DNA from: CBDDBX01 sp965225955
GTDB taxonomy: Bacteria; Acidobacteriota; Aminicenantia; UBA2199
NCBI GenBank assembly: GCA_965225955.1
Contig: CBDDBX010000009.1
Location: 62,001-126,000 of the forward strand
Length of the DNA stretch: 64,000 bases
Reading direction: 5' to 3'
Under the pieces are notes generated by a model. The model was not told the origin of the DNA, did not search any database, and worked only from the letters and a program-made list of their open reading frames with translations. Of this stretch, positions 27,378 to 35,959 are shown piece by piece. Each line of letters opens with the position of its first letter. Positions within the stretch are counted from its first letter, which is position 1. The position numbers and the translations under genes are program-made.

Positions 27378-28487
27378 TTGAGCAGAAAAAAACGGATTGC
27401 AGTTGACTGCCGTATGGTTGAACATTCTGGTATAGGAAGGTATATACAGATGATCATGCCGTTTCTGGCAGAAAATTTTAAAGTAACTACAATGGGGTGC
27501 GCTGAATTGTTGTCCGGGTATGACTGGTTTGATAAAGACAGGCATATAGAACTGAAAAGTAACATATACAACCCTCTTGAACAGATTGAATTATCTTTTA
27601 AGATTCCTGCTACAGATCTGTTCTGGTCTCCACATTTTACTGTTCCGGTGTTTTCCATAAGAGCAAGAAAGCGGGTTGTAACAGTTCATGATATGTTTCA
27701 TCTGAGATATATTGAAGACTTTGGTGCTGCTGCAACCTGGTATCTGAAGCTGCTTTTCAGTAAGGTTTCAAAATCAGACAGAGTAATAACGGTGTCAGAG
27801 TTTTCCAAAAGAGAGATTGATGCTCTGACTGATACACCGCCAGATAAAATTGAAGTTATTCATAATGGCGTTGATACAGAAAAGTTTGGGAACTCTACAG
27901 TAGAACCGGAAATTCAGGGGCAGCAGATGCCGGAGCAATATCTTTTATATGTTGGAAATGTTAAGCCTCATAAGAATCTCAAAAGGCTTGTTAAGGCTTT
28001 CAGTGATATTTCCGATGAATTCCCTGATATGAAACTGGTTATAGCAGGAAAGATGGATGGCTTTATAAATGGTGATCCTGAACTCAGAAATATAATAGAA
28101 GAAAACTCTTCACTAAAAAGCAGAGTGATTTTTACAGGGTATGTAAAAGAAGAGATGCTGCCCGCTCTCTACAGAAAAAGCAGTGCTCTGGTTTTTCCTT
28201 CAATATATGAAGGGTTTGGGCTACCTCCACTCGAAGCAATGGCAGCAGAAGTACCGGTAATAGCGGCAGACTCAGCAAGTATCCCCGAGGTTTGTGGTGA
28301 AGGAGCTCTCTATTTTGACCCTGAAAGTGAAGGTGATATAGCAGAAAAGATCAGTAAGTTACTTAAAGATAAGAACCTTGCTTCTGAACTTGTTAAAACA
28401 GGGAGACTTGTAGTGAATGGATTCCGGTGGAGTGCTTCGGCATCAAAGCATGTTGAACTCTTTAAAGAATTACTTAAAGAGAGTTAA
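27378..28487 (+). CDS. Family 4 (group 1) glycosyltransferase
   Basis: 369 residues, GT-B fold. The N-terminal domain begins RIAVDCRMVEHSGIGRY; the C-terminal domain has LYVGNVKPHKNLKRLVKAF and the nucleotide-sugar motif SIYEGFGLPPLEAMAAEVPVI (E...E pair), typical of mannosyl- and rhamnosyltransferases. It starts at TTG with AGGAG upstream. Likely involved in surface polysaccharide synthesis, like the GT2 gene at 23.4 kb. Confidence 0.9.
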   Translation: MSRKKRIAVDCRMVEHSGIGRYIQMIMPFLAENFKVTTMGCAELLSGYDWFDKDRHIELKSNIYNPLEQIELSFKIPATDLFWSPHFTVPVFSIRARKRVVTVHDMFHLRYIEDFGAAATWYLKLLFSKVSKSDRVITVSEFSKREIDALTDTPPDKIEVIHNGVDTEKFGNSTVEPEIQGQQMPEQYLLYVGNVKPHKNLKRLVKAFSDISDEFPDMKLVIAGKMDGFINGDPELRNIIEENSSLKSRVIFTGYVKEEMLPALYRKSSALVFPSIYEGFGLPPLEAMAAEVPVIAADSASIPEVCGEGALYFDPESEGDIAEKISKLLKDKNLASELVKTGRLVVNGFRWSASASKHVELFKELLKES

Positions 28488-28512
28488 CCGGAGTGATATG
28501 TTACACTCCGGT
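28487..28512. terminator. Hairpin between convergent genes
   Basis: A perfect 9-bp stem ACCGGAGTG/CACTCCGGT with 8-nt loop begins at the glycosyltransferase stop and is followed by TTTCTATTATT. It also lies downstream of the leftward defence operon and may serve both. Confidence 0.75.
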
Positions 28513-28527
28513 TTCTATTATTATTGG

Positions 28528-28989
28528 TTATAGGCTATTTTTGAAATCTACAAGAGCTTTATAGTGCTCTCTCTCTTCATTAATGAGGCTCTTAATCTGA
28601 AGTTCCTGAGACTCTGAAATAAAAGGTGAAATTTCCTGATAGAAGAGTATTGTGTCAAGTTCTCTTCTCATAGCAAATTTTACTGCATCAACAAGAGTTT
28701 CCACTTTGTCAGCTTCTTCCTGCTGAGCCTGCTCGTTGAACAGGTTATCTGCAAAGCTTCTAAGATACTCATCGTAAAATTCATAGTTTTCTATATCTGC
28801 AGTAAAGTCTCCTGCAGTTGTTTCCAGTCTTTCAAATAGTGCTGCATGGTTGACCTCTTCGTCAGCAAGGTGAGTGAAAAACTCTTTGTGTTTCGGATCA
28901 TCTACTCTTTCAGCCCATTTACGGTAGAATACTTCTCCCATTTTCTCTATTCTTACAGCCTGTTTTATTACCTGTTTAAATCCCAGCAT
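28528..28989 (-). CDS. Ferritin-like diiron protein (rubrerythrin family)
   Basis: 153 residues, a four-helix bundle with two carboxylate/histidine sets: AVRIEKMGEVFYRKWAE with DEEVNHAALFERLE, and RRELDTILFYQEI with NEEREHYKALVDF, matching E...ExxH. There is no rubredoxin tail. In anaerobes such proteins remove peroxide or hold iron. It is the last gene of a tight six-gene leftward operon (10-nt gap). Confidence 0.85.
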   Translation of the reverse strand: MLGFKQVIKQAVRIEKMGEVFYRKWAERVDDPKHKEFFTHLADEEVNHAALFERLETTAGDFTADIENYEFYDEYLRSFADNLFNEQAQQEEADKVETLVDAVKFAMRRELDTILFYQEISPFISESQELQIKSLINEEREHYKALVDFKNSL

Positions 28990-28999
28990 AGTTTACCTC

Positions 29000-29449
29000 C
29001 TAATTATCAATAAGTACTTCGTCTTCATAAAGTTTTTCGAAGTGTAGTTTATGTCTTGCCTCTTCCTCTGCAAGTCTGTAGAAGATTTTTCTGGTGTCTT
29101 CGCTTGTGGAGTTTTCAGCAAGGTATTTATAGAGATTAAGTGCTCTCTCTTCTCTTTTCATTGCGATGAGAACGATATCCTGAAAAGTCATCTCATCCTT
29201 CTGCTCAGGTTCTTCAAGGTAATCGGACATCTTCAGAGTATCAAGATTGATTGAAGGCCGTTTCTCTTCGAATGAATCCCTCATGGATTCAAGAAGTTTT
29301 GCATGACCTCTCTCCATGGCTTCATACTCTTTAAGCATCTCCAGCTGTCCCTTGAATGCTGCATGAAACTGAAGCTCTTTATAGAATTCAGCAGCTTCGT
29401 GCTCGCGATCTATGGCAAAAGAGATAATTTTATCAAGTTTCTCATCCAT
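29000..29449 (-). CDS. Ferritin-like diiron protein (rubrerythrin family), second copy
   Basis: 149 residues with E...ExxH pairs DREHEAAEFYKEL / EAMERGHAKLLE and KREERALNLYKYLA / EEEARHKLHFEKLY. The frame extends to 29533 inside the desulfoferrodoxin gene, but GGAGA before the ATG at 29449 marks the real start. Together with its neighbour it likely forms a peroxide-scavenging pair; the two could be subunits of one complex. Confidence 0.85.
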   Translation of the reverse strand: MDEKLDKIISFAIDREHEAAEFYKELQFHAAFKGQLEMLKEYEAMERGHAKLLESMRDSFEEKRPSINLDTLKMSDYLEEPEQKDEMTFQDIVLIAMKREERALNLYKYLAENSTSEDTRKIFYRLAEEEARHKLHFEKLYEDEVLIDN

Positions 29450-29468
29450 ATCTATTTCTCCTGATTGA

Positions 29469-29846
29469 TCAGCTCTTCCAGAAACCGTGCAGGTTACAGT
29501 ATGCCCGGGCATAAATGTCAGCCCCCTCAACATTGAATACTGCTACAGGTTCTTCTCCCGGATTCAGATACTTCAGATGGCTTGTAGAACCTTCAACCAG
29601 TTCTATCCATTCAATATAGTGTCCGTCAGTCATTGGATGAAGTACTGATCCTACTTTTACTGTAACTCTGTTACCTTCTCTTTCAATTACAGGAACATGC
29701 TTTTCTGTTGCAGCATCTGTAGTATTTTCTGTTAATTTAACCATATCCTGTCCGCAACATACCATATGACCTTTTGCATCATGCAGTACGCTTGCTATAA
29801 CTCCACATCTTTCGCACTTGTAAACATCCATCTTCTTGTATTCCAT
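29469..29846 (-). CDS. dfx: Desulfoferrodoxin (superoxide reductase)
   Basis: Reduces superoxide to peroxide without making oxygen. An N-terminal desulforedoxin-type iron site (YKCERCG and VCCGQ, four cysteines) is followed by the superoxide reductase iron site with EKHVPVIE, VLHPMTDGHYIEW and CNLHGFW. 125-126 residues, the usual two-iron form. Two adjacent ATGs (29849, 29846) are possible after GGAGG; the second has better spacing. Its neighbours (rubrerythrin-like proteins) would remove the peroxide formed. Confidence 0.94.
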   Translation of the reverse strand: MEYKKMDVYKCERCGVIASVLHDAKGHMVCCGQDMVKLTENTTDAATEKHVPVIEREGNRVTVKVGSVLHPMTDGHYIEWIELVEGSTSHLKYLNPGEEPVAVFNVEGADIYARAYCNLHGFWKS

Positions 29847-29878
29847 CATTTCCTCCTTAATGAAAAAATCGTATTAAT

Positions 29879-30865
29879 CTATTTGACAATACCTCTGAAG
29901 GTTTTGAATAGATAGCGTGTATAATACAGAACAAGGGGAACACCAATAGCAGCAATTATCAGCATTACAGTCAGAGTCAGCTGGGATGATGAGGTGTTGT
30001 AAATAGTCATGTCCAGTTCAGTGCCGTTATTTGCTCTCACAAGCACTGGGAAGAGCATTGAGCCTACACAGCCCCATAGTCCTGTAATCATAATTGACGA
30101 CATAATAAATGAGCTCTTTGCTTTTCCTGATGAGGTGCGGAACCATGCTGTCAGGGAAATCACTATTGAAACCCACAGAAGAGGTCTTGAATATATACCT
30201 TCCGGTAACTGCAGGAAACCTGTGATAAGCATCAGAGCGAAAACAGGTAGAAATACCATTCTGCTTAGTTTTTTTACCTTTTCAGCCCGTTCTTTTATCG
30301 GACCGTCGGTTTTAGTAGTTGTGTAGATACTGCCCTGCATGATAAAGGCAAGTAAACTTACCAGTCCCATCAGAAGAGGGAAGGGACGCAGGAGAGTAAA
30401 GAAGTTTCCGGTAAAGTTCATAGACTGATCAAGTGGAACTCCTACAATTATATTGCCAAGGGCGACACCAAAAAGCAGGGATGGCAAAAAACTGCCTATA
30501 GCAAAGCCTTTAAACCAGAACTCTTTCCCTTCTTCCAGATAGTGAATGAATTCTATGGAAACAGCTCTTATGATAAGGGCAAACAGTACCAGCATTATTG
30601 CCAGATAGAAACCACTGAAAACCGTTGCATAAACGTGAGGGAAAGATGCAAACAGGGCACCACCACCGGTTAAAAGCCATACCTCATTTCCGTCCCAGTA
30701 AGGGCCAATTGCTTTCATAAGTTTCAGTTTTTCTTTTTCATTCTTTGCAACAAAGGGATAAATTGTACCAACTCCCAAATCAAATCCTCCGAGAATAGAG
30801 TAGCCAAGAAGCAGTACCCCAACAAGAATAAACCATACAACTCTAAGTATATCTAATAGTTCCAT
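29879..30865 (-). CDS. cydB: Cytochrome bd oxidase subunit II
   Basis: 328 residues, eight to nine membrane helices. The N-terminal helix has GGFDLGVGTIYPF, followed by GPYWDGNEVWLLTGGGALFASFP, a CydB signature. It forms the structural half of the quinol:oxygen oxidoreductase with CydA. GGAG precedes the ATG and the gene begins 10 nt after the restored cydA stop. No cydCD genes are in the window. Confidence 0.94.
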   Translation of the reverse strand: MELLDILRVVWFILVGVLLLGYSILGGFDLGVGTIYPFVAKNEKEKLKLMKAIGPYWDGNEVWLLTGGGALFASFPHVYATVFSGFYLAIMLVLFALIIRAVSIEFIHYLEEGKEFWFKGFAIGSFLPSLLFGVALGNIIVGVPLDQSMNFTGNFFTLLRPFPLLMGLVSLLAFIMQGSIYTTTKTDGPIKERAEKVKKLSRMVFLPVFALMLITGFLQLPEGIYSRPLLWVSIVISLTAWFRTSSGKAKSSFIMSSIMITGLWGCVGSMLFPVLVRANNGTELDMTIYNTSSSQLTLTVMLIIAAIGVPLVLYYTRYLFKTFRGIVK

Positions 30866-30875
30866 TTTTTTCTCC

Positions 30876-32202
30876 TTAATAGTTTCCGCTTGTCAGGGAT
30901 TCCGGTCCTTTTTTAACTATCTGTTTGAAGATTTTAAGGAAAATCACAAAAATCAATGAGTATACAATTACAAAAAAGTATCAGAGTAGCAAGAATCTGC
31001 CATGCCGGTACAGTAGGGGATACAGCTGCTGAAGTTTTCATGATATTGTAAACAACCCAGGGTTGCCTTCCTACCTCTGCAGCCATCCAGCCAATTTCAT
31101 TGGCAATGTATGGAAGAGGTATAGCCCATAATAGTAGTTTCAGGAACCATGGAGTTTCAGCAAATTTATCTTTTCTCATCATGTATAAAGCAAGAAGCCC
31201 TATACCCATCATTGCAACTCCTGCAAAGATCATTATGTGATAAGAAACAAAGGAGAGTACCACCGGGGGTCTCTCATCTTTTGGAAAATCCTTTAAGCCG
31301 ATTACTTTACCATCGGGATCAAAATGGATCATGTAGCTGAGCATTTTGGGAAGGCTGAACCAGACTGCAGTCTCTTCTTTCTCTTCGTCAGGCATACCAA
31401 GTACAGTATAGTCAACTCCTGTACCAGTTTCCCATACTCCTTCAAAGGCAGCCATCTTTGCAGGCTGGGTCAGAGCAACCTGAACTGCATGGAAATGACC
31501 TGCTCCCAGCTGGATAAAGCAGGATATTGCAAATACCGGAAGAGCTATCTTCATAAGAAGTTTTGCAGAGTCAAGGGCTCTTTTTTTAAGAATATACCAG
31601 CCACCTATTGCTGCAGCTACAAGTGAACCGGTTATCCAGCCACCTATTATTACATGTATATATCTTGGTATTGTAGAGTGATTAATGGCGGCTTCAAAAA
31701 AGTCAGTAAGAACAGCTCTGCCTTCTACAATTTTATAGCCTGCAGGTGTTTGCATAAATGAGTTGGCTATAATAATCCACAAACCTGACAGATGTGAGCC
31801 GAAACATACCATTATTGCTGCTACCAGATAAGCTTTTTTTGATACTTTATCTCTTCCAAAAATCAGAACTCCCAGGAAGATCGATTCCATAAAGAATGCG
31901 AAAAGTCCTTCAGCTGCAAGAGGGGCTCCAAAAATATCCCCAACCATTCTTGAGTATTCAGACCAGTTTGTTCCGAATGCAAACTCAAGAGTTATACCTG
32001 TAGCAACTCCAACTACAAAGACAAGACCCAGTAACTTTATCATTACTGTTGATATCTTTTTGTACTCTTCTTTGCCTGTTTTATAGAACATCGCCTCAAG
32101 AAGAACTATAACCAGAGTCAACCCAAGTGTTGTGGGTGGGAAAATGTAGTGAAAACCCGCTGCAAAAGCGAATTGTATCCTTGCAAGTAAAACTGCTTCC
32201 AT
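30876..32202 (-). CDS. cydA: Cytochrome bd oxidase subunit I, frameshifted near the 3' end
   Basis: High-affinity terminal oxidase subunit. H18 (AGFHYIFPP) is the heme b595 ligand, the Q-loop region (DERPPVVLS) is present, and GRQPW with the following M is conserved. As sequenced the frame stops at 30934 after an odd tail (FCNCILIDFCDFP). Removing one base from a six-T run (A6 at 30972-30977 on the plus strand) restores a typical CydA end (VYSLIFVIFLKIF ... GPES) with a stop at 30876, 10 nt before cydB. The span given is the restored gene (~441 residues). AGGAGG precedes the start. Confidence 0.9.
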
Positions 32203-32217
32203 TAATGCCTCCTGACT

Positions 32218-32601
32218 TTATTTATTACATTTATTGCATAAGCCTTTGAATATCATTCTCATACCTGTAACTGTAAATTCCCCTGTATCCAATTTTAACA
32301 TAATATCTTTTTTATCTTTTGCATTCAATCGGATATCTTCAATAGAGTGGCATTTTACACAGACAGCATGTGAGTGAGGGGTAGGGTCCCAGTCGTATCT
32401 GGCGGGTCCATTCATGAAAGTCAGTTTGGATATATCTCCACTTTCACATAGTTGTTCAAGGTTACGATAAACTGTTGCAATACTTATTTTTGGAAAAAGA
32501 TCTCTCATCTGCATGTATAGTTCATCGGCAGTAGGATGTAATCTGCTGCTTCTTATTAACTTAAGTATTTCGTTTCTTTGTTTTGAGTTTCTTCTTTTCA
32601 T
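32218..32601 (-). CDS. perR: Fur family regulator, PerR-like
   Basis: 127 residues. The HTH is HPTADELYMQMRDLFPKISIATVYRNLEQL; the regulatory metal site RYDWDPTPHSHAV contains the D, H, H set typical of PerR; CVKC and CNKC form the structural zinc site. PerR senses peroxide by iron-catalysed histidine oxidation. It heads the leftward operon (cydA begins 16 nt after its stop) and has a Fur/PerR-like palindrome just before its start. Fur or Zur function cannot be excluded. Confidence 0.85.
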   Translation of the reverse strand: MKRRNSKQRNEILKLIRSSRLHPTADELYMQMRDLFPKISIATVYRNLEQLCESGDISKLTFMNGPARYDWDPTPHSHAVCVKCHSIEDIRLNAKDKKDIMLKLDTGEFTVTGMRMIFKGLCNKCNK

Positions 32602-32605
32602 TTTT

Positions 32606-32626
32606 CAATAATAGTAATTATTATCA
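32606..32626 (-). promoter_or_regulatory. Fur/PerR-like box before the perR-cyd operon
   Basis: ATAATA-GTAAT-TATTAT (32608-32624) is an exact inverted repeat 6 nt before the regulator start; about 14 of 19 positions fit the Fur/PerR consensus. Suggests autoregulation of the operon. Confidence 0.55.
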
Positions 32627-32793
32627 ATTTAAATATAAATAGATTAGAAACGTTTGTCAATAGTAAAAAATTTATATAAATACTTTTTCATATTTTTTCT
32701 GCTACATGCTGAATAAAACGTTTTTATGTATATTCTAAATAGAGTGAGAGTGGGATCTGTAAGGGTGTTATGTGAAGTGGAAAATTTTTTCTT

Positions 32794-32863
32794 AAAAAAA
32801 AATTTTTTTTCTTGACAACACAAATTAGTTGGATTATCATGCTAATGATAACGATTATCATTA
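32794..32863 (+). promoter_or_regulatory. Promoter, A/T-tract and Fur/PerR box of the peroxiredoxin gene
   Basis: A run of A then T (32794-32810) sits as an UP-like element before TTGACA (32812-32817), a 17-nt spacer and TATCAT (32835-32840). A perfect palindrome TAATGATAA-CGA-TTATCATTA (32843-32863) follows the -10 directly. It is very close to the Fur box consensus and would block initiation when bound. Confidence 0.8.
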
Positions 32864-32883
32864 ACAAAAAAATGGAGGAAAAG

Positions 32884-33444
32884 ATGTTAAAGATTAATGA
32901 AAAAGTAGAAAGTTGTACAGTTAAAGCGTTTCATGATGGTGAATTAAAAGAGATTAATTTAAAAGAGTATGACGGTAAATGGAAAATCTTCTTCTTCTAT
33001 CCTGCAGATTTTACTTTTGTATGCCCAACAGAACTGGGTGAAATGGCAGATTATTATGAAGAGTTTAAGAAAGAGGGAGCGGAAGTTTTCAGTGTAAGTA
33101 CTGATACTGAATTTGTTCATCTGGCATGGCATAATGATTCTCCTACAATTAAAAAGATAAAATACCCAATGCTTGCAGATCCCGCAGGTAAACTTAGCCG
33201 TTACTTTGGTGTGCATATCGAAGATGCCGGTGTAGCACTCAGAGGAACATTTGTAGTTGATCCTGATGGTGTTCTGAAAATAGCAGAAATTCATGACCTG
33301 GGTATTGGAAGAAGTGCAAAAGAGCTTTTAAGAAAAGTAAGAGCTGCTAAGTTTGTACGTGAAAACGGAGAAGTTTGTCCTGCAAGCTGGGAACCTGGTG
33401 CAGATACACTGAAGCCTGGTGCTGATCTCGTAGGTAAAATATAG
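32884..33444 (+). CDS. ahpC: AhpC-type 2-Cys peroxiredoxin
   Basis: 186 residues. The peroxidatic cysteine is C47 in ADFTFVCPTELGE and the resolving cysteine C165 in NGEVCPASW, at the spacing usual for AhpC. It reduces H2O2 and organic peroxides; no ahpF is adjacent, so reduction may use rubredoxin, thioredoxin or another flavoprotein. The start at 32884 has ATGGAGG upstream, and the open frame before it runs through the promoter. Divergent from perR and likely under its control. Confidence 0.94.
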   Translation: MLKINEKVESCTVKAFHDGELKEINLKEYDGKWKIFFFYPADFTFVCPTELGEMADYYEEFKKEGAEVFSVSTDTEFVHLAWHNDSPTIKKIKYPMLADPAGKLSRYFGVHIEDAGVALRGTFVVDPDGVLKIAEIHDLGIGRSAKELLRKVRAAKFVRENGEVCPASWEPGADTLKPGADLVGKI

Positions 33445-33457
33445 GATAACCTTAATT

Positions 33458-33482
33458 TGCCGGCAGATTTCTTCTGCCGGCA
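33458..33482 (+). terminator. Hairpin after ahpC
   Basis: A perfect 10-bp stem TGCCGGCAGA/TCTGCCGGCA with 5-nt loop lies 14 nt past the stop. No T-run follows, so it may stabilise the mRNA end or only attenuate transcription. Confidence 0.6.
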
Positions 33483-33555
33483 TGTGTAGTAAAAAAACGT
33501 GTCCTGAAGTATAATTATAGACTTAAATAGTTCAAACGAAATAGGAGAAGATGAT

Positions 33556-34062
33556 ATGATATCAAAAAAGATCGAGCAGTTACTGAATGATCAGATGAAT
33601 TTCGAGATTTTTTCAGCTTATGTATACAGAGCAATGGGAGCATATTGTGATGTAAGAGATCTCTCCGGTTTTTCCAACTGGTTCAAAGTGCAGGCTCAGG
33701 AAGAAGAGATGCATGCAGAAAAGATTTATAATTTTGTTCTGGACCGTGGTGGAGAACCTGTATATAAAGGTTTTGGTGACCCCGGACATGACTGGGAATC
33801 GGTTATTAAAGTATTTGAAGAAGCTCTCGGGCATGAGCAGGTTGTTACCGAAAGGTTTAACAATCTTATGACTGAAGCAGTTAAAGAAAATGATCACGCA
33901 ACAAGATCTTTTCTGAACTGGTTTATTGACGAGCAGGTTGAAGAAGAAGCTACTGCTCAGTCAGTGGTAAATCAGCTGAAAATTTTAGGCGATAGTGGAC
34001 ACGGTATTCTGATGATGGACAGAGAAATGGCTGCCAGAAAGTTCGTGCCTGCTGCTGAGTAA
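33556..34062 (+). CDS. Ferritin
   Basis: 168 residues, bacterial FtnA-like iron-storage protein. Ferroxidase residues appear in LLNDQMNFEIFSAYVYRAM, AQEEEMHAEKIYNF and the later LGHEQVVTERF / DEQVEEEATA. It stores iron away from peroxide, which fits its place between a peroxiredoxin and a flavodiiron protein. AGGAGA precedes the ATG. Confidence 0.93.
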   Translation: MISKKIEQLLNDQMNFEIFSAYVYRAMGAYCDVRDLSGFSNWFKVQAQEEEMHAEKIYNFVLDRGGEPVYKGFGDPGHDWESVIKVFEEALGHEQVVTERFNNLMTEAVKENDHATRSFLNWFIDEQVEEEATAQSVVNQLKILGDSGHGILMMDREMAARKFVPAAE

Positions 34063-34088
34063 ATATATAAAAAAATCTGGAGTTGTAA

Positions 34089-35288
34089 ATGGGTAAACTA
34101 GACGCTGTAAAGATATCCGAGTCAGTATACTGGGTCGGAGCAATAGACTGGAATGTAAGAAATTTTCATGGATACAGAACAGGAAGAGGAACTACATATA
34201 ATGCTTTTCTGATTCTGGCTGATAAAATAACACTGATTGACACTGTAAAAAGCGGCTTTTTCAGTGAAATGAAGGCAAGAATTGCTTCACTTATCGATCC
34301 TGAAAAAATAGATTATATAGTATCAAACCATGCTGAACCTGATCATTCAGGATCAATGGTTGAGGCAATAGAGTGTTTTAAGCCTGAAAAGGTTTATGCT
34401 TCAAAAATGGGAGTGAAAGCTCTTAATCAGCACTACAATTTCCCAATTGATCTTGTAGCAGTTGCTGATAATGAAGTACTGGACCTTGGTAATATGAATC
34501 TGACTTGTATTGAAACAAGAATGCTTCACTGGCCGGATAGTATGTTTACCTATCTTAATGAAGAGAAAGTACTCTTTACTCAGGATGCATTTGGTATGCA
34601 TCTGGCTTCAAGTGAGAGATTCGGGGATGAACTGCCATGGACTACACTTGAAAGATGGGCGAAGAGTTACTATGCAAATATTATAACTCTCTATTCACCT
34701 CATGTGAGACGATTACTGGAAAAGGTTGAACAATCCGGACTGGATTTCAGTATTGTTGCGCCTGACCATGGGCCTGTATGGAGAAATACCGGCAACTTCA
34801 CCAAACTTCTCGGACTATATAAAAAATGGTCTGACAGGGTTATGGATAAAAAAGTTGTTGTACTTTATGACACAATGTGGAAGGCTACAGAGACTATGTC
34901 ACGATACTTTGAAGATGGTCTGAGAAAGGGTGGTGTTCAGGTTGTGTCAATGTCAATGACTCACAGTGACAGAAGTGAAGTTGCAGACGAACTGCTTGAA
35001 GCTGCAGGTGTGGTTGTAGGTTCTCCTACACTCAATAACAACCTTCTGCCTTCAATAGCGGATATTCTTGTCTATATGAAAGGACTCAAGTTCGGAACTC
35101 CGTACTCAGCTGTTTTTGGTTCCTATGGATGGAGTGGTGAATCAATTAAACAGGTTAAAGAGAAGCTTGAGGAGATGGGGACTGAAGTTGTAGGCGAAGT
35201 AAAGTGCCAGTATACTCCTGATGAGGAGACCCTCAGAAAGTGCTACGATATAGGCCTTGAACTGGCTGAGAAAATTAATAAAAACTAA
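34089..35288 (+). CDS. fprA: Flavodiiron protein (A-type flavoprotein, FprA/ROO)
   Basis: 399 residues. The metallo-beta-lactamase-like domain carries the diiron ligands H81-x-E83-x-D85-H86 (SNHAEPDHSG), then MLHWPDSM and APDHGPVW; a flavodoxin domain from ~255 holds FMN (YDTMWKATETM, GSPTLNNNLLPS). It reduces O2 to water or NO to N2O with electrons from rubredoxin, encoded next. It starts 27 nt after the ferritin gene. Confidence 0.95.
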   Translation: MGKLDAVKISESVYWVGAIDWNVRNFHGYRTGRGTTYNAFLILADKITLIDTVKSGFFSEMKARIASLIDPEKIDYIVSNHAEPDHSGSMVEAIECFKPEKVYASKMGVKALNQHYNFPIDLVAVADNEVLDLGNMNLTCIETRMLHWPDSMFTYLNEEKVLFTQDAFGMHLASSERFGDELPWTTLERWAKSYYANIITLYSPHVRRLLEKVEQSGLDFSIVAPDHGPVWRNTGNFTKLLGLYKKWSDRVMDKKVVVLYDTMWKATETMSRYFEDGLRKGGVQVVSMSMTHSDRSEVADELLEAAGVVVGSPTLNNNLLPSIADILVYMKGLKFGTPYSAVFGSYGWSGESIKQVKEKLEEMGTEVVGEVKCQYTPDEETLRKCYDIGLELAEKINKN

Positions 35289-35308
35289 CTAAATTTGGGA
35301 GGCTAATT

Positions 35309-35470
35309 ATGAAAAAGTATGTATGTGATGTTTGTGGATATGTTTATGATGCTGAAACAGGGGATCCTGAAAATGGTGTAGAAGCAGGAACTGCTTTTGA
35401 AAATATTCCGGAAGGATGGCTCTGTCCTCTTTGTGGTGTTGGTGTTGATCAGTTTTCCGAGGATGAATAA
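35309..35470 (+). CDS. Rubredoxin
   Basis: 53 residues, complete: C6 and C9 (VCDVCG) and C39 and C42 (LCPLCG) hold one iron. The spacing and the YVYDAETGDPENG segment are classic. It passes electrons to the flavodiiron protein and possibly the superoxide reductase and rubrerythrin-like proteins. GGGAGG precedes the ATG. Its stop overlaps the next start (TAATG). Confidence 0.96.
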   Translation: MKKYVCDVCGYVYDAETGDPENGVEAGTAFENIPEGWLCPLCGVGVDQFSEDE

Positions 35471-35649
35471 TGGCTGATACCGAAAAAGTACTTTCTGCTA
35501 TGAAGGATGCCGGGAAACCTGTAAGACCTGGTGAAATAGCTGAAGCTACAGGTATTGATAAAAAAGATCTTACAAAAATTTTCAAATCATTAAAGGAAGA
35601 AGGAAAAATTATCTCACCTAAGAGATGTTTTTACTCTCTTCCGGAATAG
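35470..35649 (+). CDS. Small winged-helix protein
   Basis: 59 residues from an ATG that overlaps the rubredoxin stop by one base. TEKVLSAMKDAGKPVRPGEIAEATGI, DKKDLTKIFKSLKEEGKI and PKRCFYSL form a compact winged helix-turn-helix with a single C-terminal cysteine. Similar short proteins occur next to rubredoxin/FprA genes in anaerobes. It may be a local regulator; the target is unknown. Confidence 0.8.
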   Translation: MADTEKVLSAMKDAGKPVRPGEIAEATGIDKKDLTKIFKSLKEEGKIISPKRCFYSLPE

Positions 35650-35670
35650 AAAAAAATCTTAAATATAATT

Positions 35671-35692
35671 CGGGAGGCAATATCGCCTCCCG
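35671..35692. terminator. Bidirectional terminator hairpin
   Basis: An 8-bp stem CGGGAGGC/GCCTCCCG with 6-nt loop lies between the convergent winged-helix gene and the TM1266-like gene. Confidence 0.7.
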
Positions 35693-35698
35693 GATAGA

Positions 35699-35959
35699 TT
35701 AATCTACTTGCAGAGTGACTCTTTTAGCTTCACAGCCGCTGATGAGATTCAGTTTTCTGCAGAACTCATCAAGTTTTGCTTCCTCTCCCATCATTTCAAG
35801 GATTATAAGACCAGTCTGGGTACAGTTGTCCATAACTCCATCGTGGATACCAAGGCGGGTTTTAATCATACAGCCCCAGCCAGTAAGAATTTTCTGAACA
35901 TTTACTGCACTCTCTTTTCTTTCGTCCATAAGAATGGCTACAATCTCTCTTCTTTTCAC
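35699..35959 (-). CDS. TM1266-type putative iron-hydrogenase-system regulator
   Basis: 86 residues, an ACT-like ferredoxin fold: REIVAILMDER, VQKILTGWGCMIKTRLGIHDG and NCTQTGLIILEM match the small family linked to [FeFe]-hydrogenase maturation operons. The frame opens at 36055, but GGAGG precedes the GTG at 35959, where the family begins. No hydrogenase gene is in the window, so its role here is not clear. Confidence 0.75.
   Translation of the reverse strand: MKRREIVAILMDERKESAVNVQKILTGWGCMIKTRLGIHDGVMDNCTQTGLIILEMMGEEAKLDEFCRKLNLISGCEAKRVTLQVD

Noticed and set aside
32959..33294. 111-codon minus-strand frame inside ahpC
   Set aside because: Antisense shadow; the plus strand carries both peroxiredoxin cysteines and the regulated promoter.
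35699..35959. Evidence for an [FeFe]-hydrogenase operon from the TM1266-like gene
   Set aside because: No hydrogenase or maturase gene lies in the window; the family link alone does not support it.
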